From: Oligoflexaceae bacterium
Lineage (GTDB): Bacteria; Bdellovibrionota_B; Oligoflexia; Oligoflexales; Oligoflexaceae
Direction of reading: 5' to 3'
Assembly: GCA_947474445.1 (NCBI GenBank)
Contig: CANJJY010000275.1
Location: 1 to 6,284, forward strand
Length of the DNA stretch: 6,284 nucleotides
Shown here piece by piece: positions 5,164 through 6,284 of the stretch (the stretch's first letter is position 1; the number at the start of each line of letters is the position of its first letter). A program made the position numbers and the translations under genes. Under the pieces are notes generated by a model. It searched no databases, had not been told where the DNA came from, and saw only the letters and a program-made list of their open reading frames with translations.

Positions 5164-6183
5164 ATGAACTCCCGAAGTGCCGGCGCAGTCATCCTCGCTG
5201 CGCTAGAGGGAGTATCCCTCACAGCGGAAGAAAAGGCCTGCTTTCAGCAGTTGCCTCCGGCCGGTTTCACTCTCTTTCGTCGCAATCTTGCTCCCAGCTA
5301 TGCAGACATTCAAACTCTCAATACCCAACTTCAAACTCTCAAATCCCCCTCATCAGGACCGCTGCTGATCGCTATCGATCAAGAGGGTGGACGCGTTGCA
5401 CGGCTTCGTGCGCCCTTTCCCAACTTGGGGCCTGCCCTGCATCTGGCCGGGAGCGCCCGCACACCGGAAGCTCTCCTTGAAATTCAAAATTATGGCTTTG
5501 TCGTCGCGACCATGCTGCGAACCCTCGGCATCACGGTAAACTTTGCGCCTGTGCTCGATATTCTGACTCGCGAAGAAAATGTAGCGATAGGCGATCGCTG
5601 TTTCGGACGCGAGGCAGCTCATGTCACGGAGCGCGCCGGAGCCTTTATCGAGGGCTTGCAGAGTGGCGGAGTCTGGGGGTGTTTGAAACATTTTCCCGGG
5701 CAAGGGGACGCGGCCGCCGATACTCATGAAAGCGGGACGCGGATCGAAGCCAGCTTGGATCTCTTATGGTCACGCGAGCTGCAACCCTTTGTCTCTCTCA
5801 TGCCTAAGAGCCCTATGGTTATGATTTCCCATGCTGTCTACCCCGCCTTGGATCCCCTGCGGCCTGCCAGTCTATCTCCTTTGATCATGCAGGGTCTCTT
5901 GCGTCAGCAGATGGGTTACCGGGGATTGATCGTCTCTGACGATATGAATATGAAAGCCATCGATCAAGCGCGCGAGCCCTGGTGTGAAGCTATCGTCACA
6001 GCGATAGCCGCCGGCAGTGATCTCATGCTGGTGTGTCGGGAACTCGAACGCTATCGTTGGGCGGTCGAAGCGGTGAGTCGTGAAGCGGGCCGAAGCCCAG
6101 CTTTTTCTGCTCGTTTGGAAGAAGCGCGGATGCGGGTAGAAAACCTCCGTCGCAGCGGATGGCAATCTCCCCTCGAGTCCTGA
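5164..6183 (+). CDS. nagZ: Beta-N-acetylhexosaminidase, glycoside hydrolase family 3 (NagZ type)
   Basis: The 339-residue product matches the usual single-domain NagZ length (E. coli about 341). It shows IAIDQEGGRVARL (69-81), FAPVLDI (127-133), KHFPGQGD (175-182), the catalytic D186-T187-H188 loop and SDDMNM (258-263), whose first aspartate, D259, is the expected nucleophile. No signal peptide is seen, so it should act in the cytoplasm, removing GlcNAc from GlcNAc-1,6-anhydroMurNAc peptides during peptidoglycan recycling. These products can also feed beta-lactamase induction in bacteria that have AmpR. The family's PGHG is PGQG here (Q180), a modest substitution in a substrate-contact motif. 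The start is five bases after the khpA stop, with only a weak Shine-Dalgarno (GAG at 5153-5155), suggesting translational coupling. A broader GH3 hexosaminidase specificity cannot be excluded. Confidence 0.95.
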   Translation: MNSRSAGAVILAALEGVSLTAEEKACFQQLPPAGFTLFRRNLAPSYADIQTLNTQLQTLKSPSSGPLLIAIDQEGGRVARLRAPFPNLGPALHLAGSARTPEALLEIQNYGFVVATMLRTLGITVNFAPVLDILTREENVAIGDRCFGREAAHVTERAGAFIEGLQSGGVWGCLKHFPGQGDAAADTHESGTRIEASLDLLWSRELQPFVSLMPKSPMVMISHAVYPALDPLRPASLSPLIMQGLLRQQMGYRGLIVSDDMNMKAIDQAREPWCEAIVTAIAAGSDLMLVCRELERYRWAVEAVSREAGRSPAFSARLEEARMRVENLRRSGWQSPLES

Positions 6184-6284
6184 TTTTTTTATTCTTTGCT
6201 TTGTTTTTCGTTCGCTTTGCCTGCGTAAACTGGCGCTCGAGACCCACAGTCGCTTGCCTCACGGCCGCATTGATCAGGAACCCG
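6159..6284 (+). CDS. Possible 5' end of a further gene with a hydrophobic N-terminus, cut by the window edge
   Basis: From ATG 6159, overlapping the last 25 bases of nagZ in another frame, 42 codons stay open to the window end. The peptide begins MAISPRVLIFLFFALFFVRF and continues with polar and basic residues, as a signal peptide or membrane anchor would. Against it, there is no clear Shine-Dalgarno before the ATG, and the phenylalanine/leucine content follows from a T-rich stretch (6182-6210). Gene overlap with nagZ would fit the compact arrangement of this strand. No family could be recognised. If the frame is not coding, the T-rich stretch might be part of an inefficient terminator after nagZ, though I find no stable hairpin before it. 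Confidence 0.35.
   Translation, partial: MAISPRVLIFLFFALFFVRFACVNWRSRPTVACLTAALIRNP

Noticed and set aside
5310..5342. 12-base direct repeat (TCAAACTCTCAA) 21 bases apart inside nagZ
   Set aside because: It encodes a short helical repeat (QTL..QTL) in a normally variable region of NagZ; no sign of a mobile element or duplication target.
6172..6241. CTCGAG at 6172-6177 and 6236-6241 as a terminator stem after nagZ
   Set aside because: Each copy is itself a 6-bp palindrome, and the pair is too far apart with a T-rich loop; no stable hairpin precedes the T run.

Overview
The window looks like bacterial chromosomal DNA with mixed base composition. It holds a 3'-truncated drug/metabolite-type transporter on the minus strand, then four complete plus-strand genes: both subunits of a type IIB topoisomerase (topoisomerase VI), a small KH-domain RNA-binding protein of the KhpA type, and a family 3 glycosidase of the NagZ type. 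A possible further gene runs off the right edge. Shine-Dalgarno sites, tight gene spacing and a sigma70-like promoter say bacterium. NagZ and KhpA are bacterial families, so the topoisomerase VI pair, typical of archaea and plants, is the unusual element. A Gram-negative of the former deltaproteobacterial groups (Bdellovibrionota/Oligoflexia or Myxococcota) is my guess, but the sequence does not prove it.

Layout. 1-762 minus: EamA/DMT permease, start codon present, C-terminus beyond the left edge, served by a near-consensus promoter at 811-838. 763-1235: divergent intergenic region and long leader of the topoisomerase operon, with a 10-bp long-range inverted repeat, a perfect 8-bp hairpin and a possible 8-codon leader ORF. 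1236-3521: Top6B, a canonical GHKL ATPase/transducer core followed by an acidic linker and a lysine/alanine/proline-rich tail of about 170 residues resembling histone H1. 3551-4708: Top6A, the DNA-cleaving subunit, 29 bases downstream and so probably cotranscribed. 4709-4900: AT-rich spacer with a weak hairpin and a candidate promoter. 4901-5158 and 5164-6183: khpA and nagZ, 5 bases apart and probably translationally coupled. 6159-6284: an open frame overlapping the end of nagZ whose first residues are strongly hydrophobic.

How the genes work together. Top6A and Top6B are expected to form an A2B2 enzyme that passes one duplex through another using ATP, relaxing and decatenating DNA. The basic tail of Top6B would add a flexible DNA-binding arm. 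KhpA (RNA binding) and NagZ (cytoplasmic muropeptide recycling) form a separate transcription unit with no evident link to the topoisomerase. The most noteworthy item is the complete bacterial topoisomerase VI with its H1-like extension; a divergent TOPRIM motif in subunit A and the structured leader come next.
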